DNA from: Mucilaginibacter sp.
GTDB taxonomy: Bacteria > Bacteroidota > Bacteroidia > Sphingobacteriales > Sphingobacteriaceae
DNA length: 64,000 bases
Direction of reading: 5' to 3'
Assembly (NCBI RefSeq): GCF_028288205.1
Contig: NZ_JAQBOD010000058.1
Span: 82,422-146,421, forward strand
Every line of letters begins with the position of its first letter. Within the stretch, counting starts at the first letter, position 1. A model generated the notes under the pieces. The model was not told the DNA's origin. It made no database searches and was given only the letters and a program-made list of their open reading frames with translations. Below, piece after piece: positions 26,631-35,907 of the stretch. The translations under genes and the position numbers were made by a program.

Positions 26631-27389
26631 GTGAAAAAAAACATTCAAAAACACATTTTAAATCTTATTCCGAAAAGGTTGATCAACTATATTTATTATA
26701 CTCATCCCGAGTATAATAGACAACGCAATGGTCAAATCTCATTTTCGCAGGAGGGTGAAGATATGGTATTAAAAAGGATATTTGGCAATATAAATGAAGG
26801 CTATTATATTGATATTGGCGCCCATCATCCATCCTTGTTTTCAAATACAAATTATTTCTATCAAATAGGATGGCGGGGGATAAACATCGAACCGATACCT
26901 AAAAGCAAAACTATTTTTGATATAGAAAGGCCAAATGATATTAACCTGGAATTATTGATATCAGAAAAAGAAGGCCTTATTGAATTTTATTTGTTTGAAC
27001 CATCATTAATGAATACCATTTCTAAAAAACAGGTCGAAGAAAATAAAAAATTTGCCTGGTGTAAATTAGAAGAAATTGTATTAATACACTCGGTACCTTT
27101 AGAAAAATTATTAGATGAATACCTGCCTAACGAAACAAAAATAAATTTTATGAGTATTGATGTTGAGGGTGCAGAAATGTCTGTTTTAAAATCAAATAAT
27201 TGGGAAAAATACCGACCTGAAGTATTGCTTATTGAATCCATTGACATGAGTGTAGAGGAAATAATTGAAACTGAAATGCATAAATTTTTAGGCATGCATT
27301 TATACGTTTTTTTTGCTAAAACAGGAAATACGGTATTTTACAAACAAAAAGATTTTTTAATTTCAATTGATAAATTGACTCTATTTTAG
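26631..27389 (+). CDS. FkbM family methyltransferase
   Basis: A 252-residue SAM-dependent methyltransferase beginning at GTG, 3 nt after the previous stop. FSQEGEDMVLKRIF near 40-53 and YYIDIGAHHPSLFSNT near 60-75 form the SAM site. NFMSIDVEGAEMSVLKSN near 169-186 is the FkbM DxEG motif. Probably O-methylates a sugar of the exported glycan; the target is unknown. It is the second FkbM-type enzyme in the run. Confidence 0.82.
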   Translation: MKKNIQKHILNLIPKRLINYIYYTHPEYNRQRNGQISFSQEGEDMVLKRIFGNINEGYYIDIGAHHPSLFSNTNYFYQIGWRGINIEPIPKSKTIFDIERPNDINLELLISEKEGLIEFYLFEPSLMNTISKKQVEENKKFAWCKLEEIVLIHSVPLEKLLDEYLPNETKINFMSIDVEGAEMSVLKSNNWEKYRPEVLLIESIDMSVEEIIETEMHKFLGMHLYVFFAKTGNTVFYKQKDFLISIDKLTLF

Positions 27390-27431
27390 CAATTGCTAAT
27401 TAAATGATTCATCAGTTCCCAACATTATTTA

Positions 27432-28328
27432 ATGAAAGTTTTCATTCTGCATATCCCGTTTTTATTACAACCGAAAAAACAAACATTTCAATATCCCACT
27501 CACAACAAAGATTATGGCATTGAGCAGGATTTTTTAATCTGGTTAAAAAAACAAAAGTATATTGTTACTCAAAATCCTGATGAGGCCGATTGGCATTATC
27601 TGCCGGTTTATTGGACGCGTTGGCATATTAACCATCATTTTGCTGCAAACAGAGAAGGCCTTGACGAATTACAAGCTGTGATTGACAAAATAATTATTGA
27701 TAATGCCAAAACATTTACAATAAGCCAGTTTGACGGCGGCACATTGTTAAATAACGGCAAAATGGTGGTATTTACGGCTGCACGCACCATTAACGATGGT
27801 ATAGACATACCTATCCTCTGTAGCCCGCATCGTAAACCGCCAGTCCCTATTAAAAAAAATTATATCGCAAGTTTTAACGGATCGTTTGAAACACATCCGA
27901 TACGTGTTGAAATGCAAAAAAAATATAAAGATAGTGATGATATACTAATTGCCGGGGGGATGCCTACCCGTTTTTATAAACGTTGGTTTTGGGCTAAAAA
28001 CTACAATTTAAACACAATGGCATCATACATAGCGTTATGCCCTCGTGGAACCAGTTGCAATTCGTTCCGCTTTTTTGAAGCTATGCAGTTAGGCACTGCG
28101 CCATGCTTAATTGGCGATATGGATGTCCGGCCTTTTAAAAATTTTATACCCTGGGATGAAATGAGTTATTATGTATCATCTGTTGATGAATTAGATAGCT
28201 TATTAAAAAGCTTCGATAAAAAAGAAGCCATTGAAAAAGGCAAAAAGGCCTATCAATATTGGAAAAATGAATTGTATTACCAAAAGTGGTGTAAGTATAT
28301 AATCAAAGAACTTGAGCAACTCAATTAA
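27432..28328 (+). CDS. Exostosin-family (GT47-like) glycosyltransferase
   Basis: A 298-residue protein with the exostosin-type donor-binding region CPRGTSCNSFRFFEAMQLGT near 203-222, followed by APCLIGD and a FIPWDEMSYYV segment. The N-terminal HYLPVYWTRWHIN block fits the acceptor half. Exostosin domains add glucuronate, xylose, galactose or GlcNAc in eukaryotes; in bacterial loci the donor is generally unknown. It is not FkbM- or GT2-like. Confidence 0.78.
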   Translation: MKVFILHIPFLLQPKKQTFQYPTHNKDYGIEQDFLIWLKKQKYIVTQNPDEADWHYLPVYWTRWHINHHFAANREGLDELQAVIDKIIIDNAKTFTISQFDGGTLLNNGKMVVFTAARTINDGIDIPILCSPHRKPPVPIKKNYIASFNGSFETHPIRVEMQKKYKDSDDILIAGGMPTRFYKRWFWAKNYNLNTMASYIALCPRGTSCNSFRFFEAMQLGTAPCLIGDMDVRPFKNFIPWDEMSYYVSSVDELDSLLKSFDKKEAIEKGKKAYQYWKNELYYQKWCKYIIKELEQLN

Positions 28329-29538
28329 TAAATTAGATTATATACCAGGTTTAGATGGCATACGTGCTTTAGCAGCATTCCTCGTAATTTCTACCCACTG
28401 GCCAAATAATAGCATTTCATTAAAATTTGGATGGATAGGTGTAAATATTTTTTTTGTATTGTCTGGGTTTTTAATAACCCGGATATTGGTAAATGAAAAA
28501 AGTAAGGATTTTAAGCCCTATATCCGTAACTTCTTTTTTAAGCGTGCATTAAGAATTTTACCAATTTATTATTTGTTTTTTCTTGTTACTACACTAATAA
28601 TTTTATTCACCTATTGGTTTATACCTGTGCTTTCACATAATGAAGTGATTCTTTCAGCTATAAACTCTATCAAATATGATCTGCCTGCTTATTTAACATT
28701 TACATTCAACACAAAATTGAATTTAGCCTACTTTTTTAATTGGCATATTTCCAGCAATCATTTTTCTGGTCATGTATGGTCATTAGCTGTTGAGGAGCAA
28801 TTTTATCTTATATTTCCATTTATTGTTTATTTTTCAGATACCAGGACATTAAAAAAAATAATAATTTCAATTATAATTATTTGCCCGCTTATGAGGCTAT
28901 GGGCTGCAATTGTTGGCGTACATTTAGTTACAAATAGTTATTGGCTTGGTGAATTTTTTTATACTAACACTTTTTGTCAGGCTGATGCTTTGGCAACAGG
29001 GGCACTATTGGCTTTGTTCCCAATAAAGATCAGATTTCCCTATCTCAATTTTTTTATAGTTTTAACAATATGCATTGCTGTTGGCTTAACATGCTTATTT
29101 TTTTTACGTAAAGCCGGATATTTTTTAGTTGCCGGCAAAAGTCTCGGTTTTGATTTTCCGGGTTATTGGTTTGTTGAAAAAACATCTTGGTTTTTTATAA
29201 ATATCAGGGCTTTTTACCAATATACGCTTGTTAATTTATTTGCATTTGTCTTAATTGCTCCAGCTATTGTAAAAAAACCTATTTTTCCGTCAATTTTTAC
29301 ATCAAAACCTATAATTTATTTGGGTAAGATATCTTACGGAATTTACTTATTTCACAGTCCTATTTTAGCATTTTTTATGTTAGCCGCTACTTTCTTTGGC
29401 GGTTGGGTTATTATAACTTCAAACCCTGTAATTGATCTATGTTTTTTCATTGTCTACCTGGCTATAGTTATAATAATGGCCCATTTAAGCTATAAATACT
29501 TTGAGCGAAGACTTATTAATAAATATGCTGATAAGTAA
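28312..29538 (+). CDS. Acyltransferase 3 family (OafA/YrhL-like) membrane acyltransferase
   Basis: A 408-residue integral membrane O-acyltransferase with about 10 helices. It starts at TTG, 17 nt inside the preceding gene. The catalytic N-terminus GLDGIRALAAFLVISTHW is at 13-30 with Arg18 and His29. HVWSLAVEEQFYLIFPF follows mid-protein, and KISYGIYLFHSPIL near the C-terminus is also typical. It probably acetylates or succinylates a glycan residue on the periplasmic side. A decayed homologue lies at 47184. Confidence 0.88.
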   Translation: MSNSINKLDYIPGLDGIRALAAFLVISTHWPNNSISLKFGWIGVNIFFVLSGFLITRILVNEKSKDFKPYIRNFFFKRALRILPIYYLFFLVTTLIILFTYWFIPVLSHNEVILSAINSIKYDLPAYLTFTFNTKLNLAYFFNWHISSNHFSGHVWSLAVEEQFYLIFPFIVYFSDTRTLKKIIISIIIICPLMRLWAAIVGVHLVTNSYWLGEFFYTNTFCQADALATGALLALFPIKIRFPYLNFFIVLTICIAVGLTCLFFLRKAGYFLVAGKSLGFDFPGYWFVEKTSWFFINIRAFYQYTLVNLFAFVLIAPAIVKKPIFPSIFTSKPIIYLGKISYGIYLFHSPILAFFMLAATFFGGWVIITSNPVIDLCFFIVYLAIVIIMAHLSYKYFERRLINKYADK

Positions 29539-30470
29539 TGGAAAATATTAGTTTTTTTATACCGGCCTACAATTGCGCTGATACTATTATTGAATCCGTT
29601 AATTCAATAATAGAAACCAATTTTAAAATTGGTGACGAACTAATTATTGTTAATGACTGTTCAACAGATGAAACCGGAGAAACTTTAAAAGATCTGAAAA
29701 AAAAGTATCCTGAAATAATCCTGATAGCGCATAACAGAAATAAAGGCGGTGCCGCCGCCAGAAATACGGCAGTAGACAATGCAAAGCATGAGCTATTATT
29801 CTGCCTGGATGCTGATAATGTATTAGCGCCCAATAGTATTAAACCATTAAAAGAATATTTGATAGGTTGCAATGCGGATGTTGCATCATTTCAATATCAG
29901 CATTTTTTTACGTCTGATAAGTTAAAACCCGATTATATATGGACCCTCCCGGATGGTGAATTTGATAGGGGGATGTATTTAACAGATGGGAACACACCCG
30001 GCCAGCATGGCAATTACTTATTTACCAAACAAAGCTGGGTTAATGCACGTGGTTATGCAGAAGGAACCGGAGCACTTGATACCTGGACTTTTGGCTTAAG
30101 ACAGGCTATTACCGGTGCAAAAGCGGTAATATTAAAAGACACTTATTATTACCATCGGTTAGATCATCAAAACTCATACTGGATGCGTGATGCCGAAGCT
30201 AATTTATGGTCGGTATCAATGAAGGCTACTTTAGCATTATATCCATTTTTTGATAGGATAGATGAAAAATATCTGGATTATATGTTAGGTAAAGGCCGCT
30301 ACAGTTGGTTCCACAGCCGCGGCAAAAAGCCCATAAAATTAGTAACTGCCGAATCGAAAAAAAAATTCTATACCAACTTACAACAAAAAACCGTGAAGCG
30401 TATTTATCCGAAACTTACGGTTATAGATAGAGCCATCAATAAAATCAAAAGGATGATTTTTACTAAATGA
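29538..30470 (+). CDS. Glycosyltransferase family 2
   Basis: A 310-residue GT-A enzyme. ISFFIPAYNCADTIIESVNS at 4-23, LIIVNDCSTDETGETL, and FCLDADNVLAPNSI near 92-105 (DxD motif) mark the fold. GGAAARNTAVDNA is the usual donor-pocket loop. The later WTFGLRQAITGAKAVILKD contains the putative acceptor region. It joins the neighbours by TAATG at its start and ATGA at its end. Confidence 0.85.
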   Translation: MENISFFIPAYNCADTIIESVNSIIETNFKIGDELIIVNDCSTDETGETLKDLKKKYPEIILIAHNRNKGGAAARNTAVDNAKHELLFCLDADNVLAPNSIKPLKEYLIGCNADVASFQYQHFFTSDKLKPDYIWTLPDGEFDRGMYLTDGNTPGQHGNYLFTKQSWVNARGYAEGTGALDTWTFGLRQAITGAKAVILKDTYYYHRLDHQNSYWMRDAEANLWSVSMKATLALYPFFDRIDEKYLDYMLGKGRYSWFHSRGKKPIKLVTAESKKKFYTNLQQKTVKRIYPKLTVIDRAINKIKRMIFTK

Positions 30471-31333
30471 TAGCAGTGAAATTAGAAGGCAGGCTTGGCA
30501 ATCAGCTTTTTCAATATGCTTTTATATATGCTGCTGCAAAAAAACTGCAAACCAATTTTTATCTCGATAAGAGTGTGGATTATCTTTTGCTAAATAAATA
30601 CTTTAACATTGAAGATGATTTTTGTAATGGGCTTGATAGCCATATATTCTCAATTAAAGGCTATAAAAATATTTTCAGCCACTACGCCAGATGGCTATTT
30701 TATTATTTATTGAAGAATTTACTTTTTCTTCGCAACGAAATGTTTTCAAATTATGAATCGCCGGCATCACAACTTCACAAAATCAGAAACAATTGCCTTT
30801 ATACAGGGTATTTTCAATCAGAAGAATATTTTTTAAGCTACAAGGATGATATAAAACGGCTATTTACCATACAGAATATTTACACAAAAAAATTTGAAAC
30901 TATCTTTCTGTCACTACCCAAAAATCTCAAATATATCATCGTGCATGTTCGTCGTGGTGATTATATTGCAGAGCGCGTAGCATTAAACACAGATTATTAT
31001 CATAAGGCCATTAATAGTATACATCATGAAGATAATTATTATGTCTTTATTTCTGACGATATAGCATTTGTAAAAACAGAGTTTGGTTATTTAGATAATA
31101 AATACATATCAGAAAACGATGAAATAACAGATTTTCAGTTTTTAATCAATGCCGACATCTGTATATTATCAAATAGTTCATTTAGCTGGTGGGGAGCTTG
31201 GTTAAATAATAAAACTGAAAAAAAAGTGATCGCTCCTGAGTTTTGGTTAGGACAAAATACAGCACATGAATACCCCAAAGGGGTATTCATGAAAGAATGG
31301 ACATTGATAAATGCTGAATCTTATGCCGGTTAA
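30467..31333 (+). CDS. Alpha-1,2-fucosyltransferase (GT11)
   Basis: Transfers L-fucose from GDP-fucose to a galactose-type acceptor, in the cytosol. GT11 motifs are visible: GRLGNQLFQYAFIYAAAK near 8-25, the GDP-fucose-binding HVRRGDYI near 160-167, and the late FSWWGAWLN (about 238-246). Length 288 is normal. It contains a perfect 12-bp inverted repeat near its 3' end (31265-31291). Together with the GT10 enzyme at 34885 it suggests a fucose-containing glycan. No GDP-fucose synthesis genes are in the window. Confidence 0.9.
   Translation: MIAVKLEGRLGNQLFQYAFIYAAAKKLQTNFYLDKSVDYLLLNKYFNIEDDFCNGLDSHIFSIKGYKNIFSHYARWLFYYLLKNLLFLRNEMFSNYESPASQLHKIRNNCLYTGYFQSEEYFLSYKDDIKRLFTIQNIYTKKFETIFLSLPKNLKYIIVHVRRGDYIAERVALNTDYYHKAINSIHHEDNYYVFISDDIAFVKTEFGYLDNKYISENDEITDFQFLINADICILSNSSFSWWGAWLNNKTEKKVIAPEFWLGQNTAHEYPKGVFMKEWTLINAESYAG
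31265..31291. repeat. Perfect 12-bp inverted repeat inside the GT11 gene
   Basis: CATGAATACCCC (31265-31276), loop AAA, GGGGTATTCATG (31280-31291). It encodes HEYPKGVFM of the fucosyltransferase. There is no T-run after it on either strand. Confidence 0.8.
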
Positions 31334-32243
31334 TACACCCGTTCTTTTTCTTGTCTTTAATAGGCCGCAGTTAACTGCAAGTGTTTTTGAGGCTATTAAA
31401 AAAGCACGCCCCACCCAACTATTTATTGCAGCTGATGGACCAAGGAAAGACAAAAATGAGGATAACTTGTGTACCCAGGTTAGACTAATAGCGACCCAGG
31501 TTGATTGGCCATGCGAGGTACATACTTTATTTAGAGAAGAAAATTTGGGTTGTGGAAAGGCTGTAAGCGAGGCCATTACCTGGTTTTTTGATCATGTGGA
31601 ACAGGGTATTATTTTAGAAGATGATTGTTTGCCAAATGAAAGTTTTTTTGATTTCTGTGAGGTCATGTTAAAAAGATACCAAAATGATACTCATATCATG
31701 ATGATAAGTGGCACAAGCTATCAACCTACGCCTCTCAATTCAAATTCATATTATATATCAAAATATGTGCATGTATGGGGTTGGGCCACTTGGAGAAGAG
31801 CCTGGAAATTATATAGTTTTGAGCTTAAAGGCTTTAACAAAAATGCGTGTACTAAAATGCTTAAACGAACATTCCCGATAGAGCGGGAGCGCGTACTTTG
31901 GTTAAGCAATTTTAGCCATATATTAAATGGATTTGACACTTGGGATTATCAATGGATGTACTGCATATGGAATAATAGTGGCGTTTGTGTAATACCATGG
32001 CGAAACATGATTTCAAATATCGGTTTTGGGCCGGATGCAACTCATACACTTTCAGAAAACTCTACTCATGCAAAAATGAAACAGTTTGATCTCTTGAATG
32101 TAATTCATCCGCAAAATACATTGCCTGATAATGGGGCCGACAGATTTATGAGATATAATGTAATAATTGATTCTCCTTTCAAACATTTCAAACAAAAATT
32201 ACGCACACTGCTAAAAAAAATATTAATACGTTATAACAAATGA
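31311..32243 (+). CDS. GT-A sugar transferase, GT2/GNT-I-like
   Basis: A 310-residue predicted glycosyltransferase. PVLFLVFNRPQLTASVFEAI near 7-26 opens the Rossmann-like fold, and LFIAADGPRKDKNED follows. REENLGCGKAVSEAI and the acidic ILEDDCLPNESFF (near 98-110) are the donor and metal site. HVWGWATWRRAWKLY near 151-165 is a strongly conserved block in this bacterial family. The start is ambiguous: ATG 31311 or the in-frame ATG 31323. It overlaps the fucosyltransferase end in either case. Confidence 0.78.
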   Translation: MLNLMPVNTPVLFLVFNRPQLTASVFEAIKKARPTQLFIAADGPRKDKNEDNLCTQVRLIATQVDWPCEVHTLFREENLGCGKAVSEAITWFFDHVEQGIILEDDCLPNESFFDFCEVMLKRYQNDTHIMMISGTSYQPTPLNSNSYYISKYVHVWGWATWRRAWKLYSFELKGFNKNACTKMLKRTFPIERERVLWLSNFSHILNGFDTWDYQWMYCIWNNSGVCVIPWRNMISNIGFGPDATHTLSENSTHAKMKQFDLLNVIHPQNTLPDNGADRFMRYNVIIDSPFKHFKQKLRTLLKKILIRYNK

Positions 32244-33004
32244 GTAATTATCCTGTAGCTGTTATAATTCCAATTTATAAGAAAGAATTAAATTATTTCG
32301 AGATCATATCTTTAAAACAATGCTTTAAAATATTTTCACAATATCATATAATTTTTGTTGCTCCTCCTGATATTGATTTTAAAGTCTATTTTGCTATATG
32401 CACTGCTAAATATCAGATTGTTCATTTTAAAACCAAATATTTTCAGAGTATTAAAGGATACAATGAGTTAATGCTATCTGCTGATTTCTATAAAACATTT
32501 TTGAGTTTTAAATTTATTCTTATATACCAGTTGGATGCTTTTGTTTTTAAAGATGAACTAATTTACTGGTGTAAACAGAATTATGATTTTATTGGGGCTC
32601 CGCACCCTCAGTACGACAATCTTAACAGAGAAATGCAGTTCTTAAAAAATTATAGTAAAGTGTTAATGTTGTTAAAAACAAAATGGAGAATTAATCATAA
32701 AATTAGCAACGTTGGAAATGGCGGATTATCATTAAGAAAAACAAAATCATTTTATCTACTATTAAAAATATTAAAAAACAAAGCTAAAAACTGGCCCTAT
32801 AACGAGGATAGCTTTTTTGAATATTGGGGCAATTTATTCTATCCATTTTTTAACTTACCAACAGATGATGTTGCCCTTAGGTTTTCGATTGAGACATTAC
32901 CAAAAGAATCTTTAAAAAAATTAAATTATGATTTGCCATTCGGATGCCACGCTTTTGAAAAATATGATTGGCAAACTTGGAAACCATACATCATAAATGA
33001 ATGA
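32240..33004 (+). CDS. DUF5672 family protein, putative glycosyltransferase
   Basis: A 254-residue protein of the DUF5672 family. FILIYQLDAFVFKDELIYWC near 93-112 resembles a GT-A metal site (x-D-x-D/F), and YDFIGAPHPQYDN and NVGNGGLSLRK follow. Such proteins are common in polysaccharide loci and are thought to be sugar transferases, but I know of no defined activity. It is quite AT-rich. ATGA couples it to the upstream gene, and a 50-bp gap follows it. Confidence 0.72.
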   Translation: MSNYPVAVIIPIYKKELNYFEIISLKQCFKIFSQYHIIFVAPPDIDFKVYFAICTAKYQIVHFKTKYFQSIKGYNELMLSADFYKTFLSFKFILIYQLDAFVFKDELIYWCKQNYDFIGAPHPQYDNLNREMQFLKNYSKVLMLLKTKWRINHKISNVGNGGLSLRKTKSFYLLLKILKNKAKNWPYNEDSFFEYWGNLFYPFFNLPTDDVALRFSIETLPKESLKKLNYDLPFGCHAFEKYDWQTWKPYIINE

Positions 33005-33054
33005 TAAAAAATCAATCTTATAAATTTATTGAATAAAATATAAAATAAGCCCAT

Positions 33055-33846
33055 ATGAAAAAATCATGGTCAGGAGAACGTTTGGAAACATTTGTTTTCA
33101 ATTCAATAACTATAGAACATCTTCATCGATATGGAATTGTACTATCATATATTGAAAACAAGATAGTATTAGATATTGCTTGTGGAGAAGGATATGGGAG
33201 TAATCTATTATCATCTAAAGCAACACAAGTGATAGGTGTAGATATCGATTTGGATACAATTGAGGAGGCAAGAAAAAAATACAATGCTTCTAATTTAACT
33301 TTTATACTCGGATCCACTGATAAAATACCAGTTAAAAATTCATATGTAGATGTTGTAATAAGTTTTGAAACCATTGAGCATCATGACAAACATGAAGAAA
33401 TGATGAATGAAATTAAACGAGTATTAAAACCCGATGGAATTTTAATTATTTCCTCTCCTGAAAAAACTGGTGAAATAAGTTCTAATCCATTTCATATCAA
33501 AGAATTATCAAAGAAGGAATTTACCAATTTAATAGGTAAATATTTTAAATATCATAAGATTTATAGTCAAAAAATCGTACATGGTTCACTTATAACTTCT
33601 GAAAAAGGAAATAATACCACATTTGAATATCAAAGTGGTGATTTTGAAAAAATCACCACATACAAAGAAATGCCTAATAATGTATATAATATATGCATTG
33701 CAAATGACAAATTTGAAATAAGTTTACCCTCTTCTTTCTTTGATGGTAATGACATTTTATTGCAAAATATATTACATCCATATATAAACTCTCGACCTTA
33801 CAGATTAATCAACTTTATAAAAAAACTACTGTTTTTTTGGAGATGA
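33055..33846 (+). CDS. Class I SAM-dependent methyltransferase (Methyltransf_11-like)
   Basis: A 263-residue methyltransferase. SAM motif I is VLDIACGEGYGSNLLSS near 39-55, followed by VIGVDID after strand 2. DVVISFETIEHHDKHEEMMN near 99-118 is the post-strand-4 motif, and LKPDGILIISSPEK the next strand. The gene stands apart from the chain, with 50 bp before and 147 bp after it. It is also noticeably AT-rich. Both hint at a later insertion into the locus, which is inference. Confidence 0.82.
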   Translation: MKKSWSGERLETFVFNSITIEHLHRYGIVLSYIENKIVLDIACGEGYGSNLLSSKATQVIGVDIDLDTIEEARKKYNASNLTFILGSTDKIPVKNSYVDVVISFETIEHHDKHEEMMNEIKRVLKPDGILIISSPEKTGEISSNPFHIKELSKKEFTNLIGKYFKYHKIYSQKIVHGSLITSEKGNNTTFEYQSGDFEKITTYKEMPNNVYNICIANDKFEISLPSSFFDGNDILLQNILHPYINSRPYRLINFIKKLLFFWR

Positions 33847-33993
33847 ACATTGATATTATAATTCTTTCCTATGCAAAAATGAGCGTTTAAAAAATCTTAC
33901 GGTTCAAATCATAATTATATTTAGATAAAGTTTGAGGTTCTCACCACCAAAATAAGATTGTTATTAAACTATAAGCAACCATAAACAATTTAA

Positions 33994-34878
33994 ATGCAAT
34001 TCAACCTTTCCTACATTATAGCAACCCGCAACCGCTTGCCTTTTTTAAGAATCACTTTAGAAAAACTAATTAGTGAATTGGATGAAAATGAAGAAATTGT
34101 AGTAGTTGACGGCAACAGCACCGATGGCTCTAAAGAATACCTTAGTCAACTTTTTGAGGCGGGGAAAATACACCAGTTTATTTCAGAGCCTGATAAAAAC
34201 CAGGCCCATGCCTGGAATAAAGCAATGTTAATGGCTAAGGGCACCATCATTAAAAAGATTATTGATGACGATGTGTTTTGTTACAATGCTATCAGGGAGT
34301 GTAAAAATTACATGCTGCAAAATCTTGATGTTGATGTAATAATATCTAATGACCTTGTAAGCAGTTTAGATAATTATAAAAACATACAAAAACAAAGTCG
34401 CCTGTTGCAATTTGAAAAATGGAAAAAGGGACCTATCCCCTCTTTTACCTTTGGTGATGTGCATAAGCTAATAAGACGCAGCTCATTAGCTTATATAGGG
34501 CTATATAATACGGCTTATGCAATGATGGATTGGGAGTATTCGTTAAGGATCAGCTATTTAAAATGTAATATTACTTATTATACCGGCTATAATGCGCTTA
34601 CTGTTGGTCACGATCAAACCGTGACATCGTTGCGAAACGAAACTTCAATAGTTGAGCAGGGCAAACGGGCAATGGTATTTTACGAATATGCGGGCGATGA
34701 TGCGGAGATTAGCTATTGGTCTAAAATAAAAATTGCTATTGGTAAGCTTATTTATAAAAAAGCAGCAGCTAACATCGTCAACACGGCCGATATTAGCATG
34801 ATTTACAAATATTACTACGACCACATTGCCGCTGTTAATAAACCGGACGACTTTACTTTTTTAGAAAGCCATAAATAG
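33994..34878 (+). CDS. Glycosyltransferase family 2
   Basis: A 294-residue GT-A transferase. LSYIIATRNRLPFLRITLEK at 4-23 opens the fold. EEIVVVDGNSTDGSKEYL and QFISEPDKNQAHAWNKAM (the GIYDAMNKG-type loop) follow, and IIDDDVFC near 89-96 is the metal site. It resembles the WcaE-like GT2 branch also seen at 15029. It restarts the compact gene chain after a 147-bp gap in which I see no convincing promoter. Confidence 0.83.
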   Translation: MQFNLSYIIATRNRLPFLRITLEKLISELDENEEIVVVDGNSTDGSKEYLSQLFEAGKIHQFISEPDKNQAHAWNKAMLMAKGTIIKKIIDDDVFCYNAIRECKNYMLQNLDVDVIISNDLVSSLDNYKNIQKQSRLLQFEKWKKGPIPSFTFGDVHKLIRRSSLAYIGLYNTAYAMMDWEYSLRISYLKCNITYYTGYNALTVGHDQTVTSLRNETSIVEQGKRAMVFYEYAGDDAEISYWSKIKIAIGKLIYKKAAANIVNTADISMIYKYYYDHIAAVNKPDDFTFLESHK

Positions 34879-34884
34879 TACAAT

Positions 34885-35907
34885 TTGCCTAAACCGATTA
34901 TAAATATCCGTTTCCAAAACGGCCTTACTTTTCAAACTTTTAAAAAAGAGGTTTTTGATATAAACGGCGTATCAGCATTGTTTGATTTTGAAGAAGCTGA
35001 CGATCCTGATTTTATTGTGTTTGGGCCTTATGGCAACGATATTCCACCAAAGGGTAATTATATCCGCATTGGCTATTTCTGCGAAAACATTAAGCCAGAT
35101 CTATCAATTTGTGAATGGGCGTTTGGCATACCAAAGGAAGAAGAGGTAAATGACCCTTGTTACAAAAGGATACAATGGCACGGCACCAATCCTCAATCCT
35201 TAATAAAACCTGCCAACCACAATTCCGAAGAAATAGATACAGGCAAGAAGTTTTTTTGTAATTTTTTGTATTCGCATCACGTATTTTATCGCGAAGAGTT
35301 TTTCAGGCAATTATCAAAATATAAAAAGGTTGACGCACCCGGTAAATCAATGAAAAACATGCAAACCATTGATGAGATATATAAGGGGGATATATGGGAA
35401 CGAAAACGGCAATTTTTAGCTGATTATAAATTCACCATCGCTTTTGAAAATTGTGTATATCCCGGCTATCAAACAGAAAAACTTTATGATGCTATGTTAA
35501 CCAACAGCATTCCAATATACTTTGGCGACCCTTTTATTGGCGAAATATTTAATACAGCCAGTTTTATAAATGCTACCGATTACTTAACTATAAAATACAA
35601 ATGGCTGCTTAATTTACTCCAAAAAATTAGTCAACCAGATTTTACAGATATAAGACCTGCATTTTATAAAAATCCGTTACATAAAATAAAAAGAAAATTA
35701 AAGATTTGGGGGCGTGATATCATGATGCGTATACATTTAAAAAGTATAAACTTTAAACCTTTAATTATACGAATACAGGAAGTAGATACTGACAGGGATG
35801 AATATATTAAAATGTTGCAGCAACCCTGGCTTACTGATAATAAATTACCGGTAAATACATTATTGAAAAACAGGTGGATTGAAATATTTGAAAGCAACAA
35901 TGAATGA
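34885..35907 (+). CDS. Alpha-1,3/4-fucosyltransferase (GT10)
   Basis: Transfers fucose from GDP-fucose, typically to GlcNAc in Lewis-type structures. It starts at TTG 6 nt after the preceding stop and has 340 residues. The GT10 donor motif spans about 186-216: FTIAFENCVYPGYQTEKLYD followed by AMLTNSIPIYFGDP. The N-terminal half has VFGPYGNDIP and the YFCENIKPDL strand seen in bacterial FucTs. The charged C-terminal region is of the type that mediates membrane attachment in Helicobacter enzymes. Confidence 0.9.
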   Translation: MPKPIINIRFQNGLTFQTFKKEVFDINGVSALFDFEEADDPDFIVFGPYGNDIPPKGNYIRIGYFCENIKPDLSICEWAFGIPKEEEVNDPCYKRIQWHGTNPQSLIKPANHNSEEIDTGKKFFCNFLYSHHVFYREEFFRQLSKYKKVDAPGKSMKNMQTIDEIYKGDIWERKRQFLADYKFTIAFENCVYPGYQTEKLYDAMLTNSIPIYFGDPFIGEIFNTASFINATDYLTIKYKWLLNLLQKISQPDFTDIRPAFYKNPLHKIKRKLKIWGRDIMMRIHLKSINFKPLIIRIQEVDTDRDEYIKMLQQPWLTDNKLPVNTLLKNRWIEIFESNNE

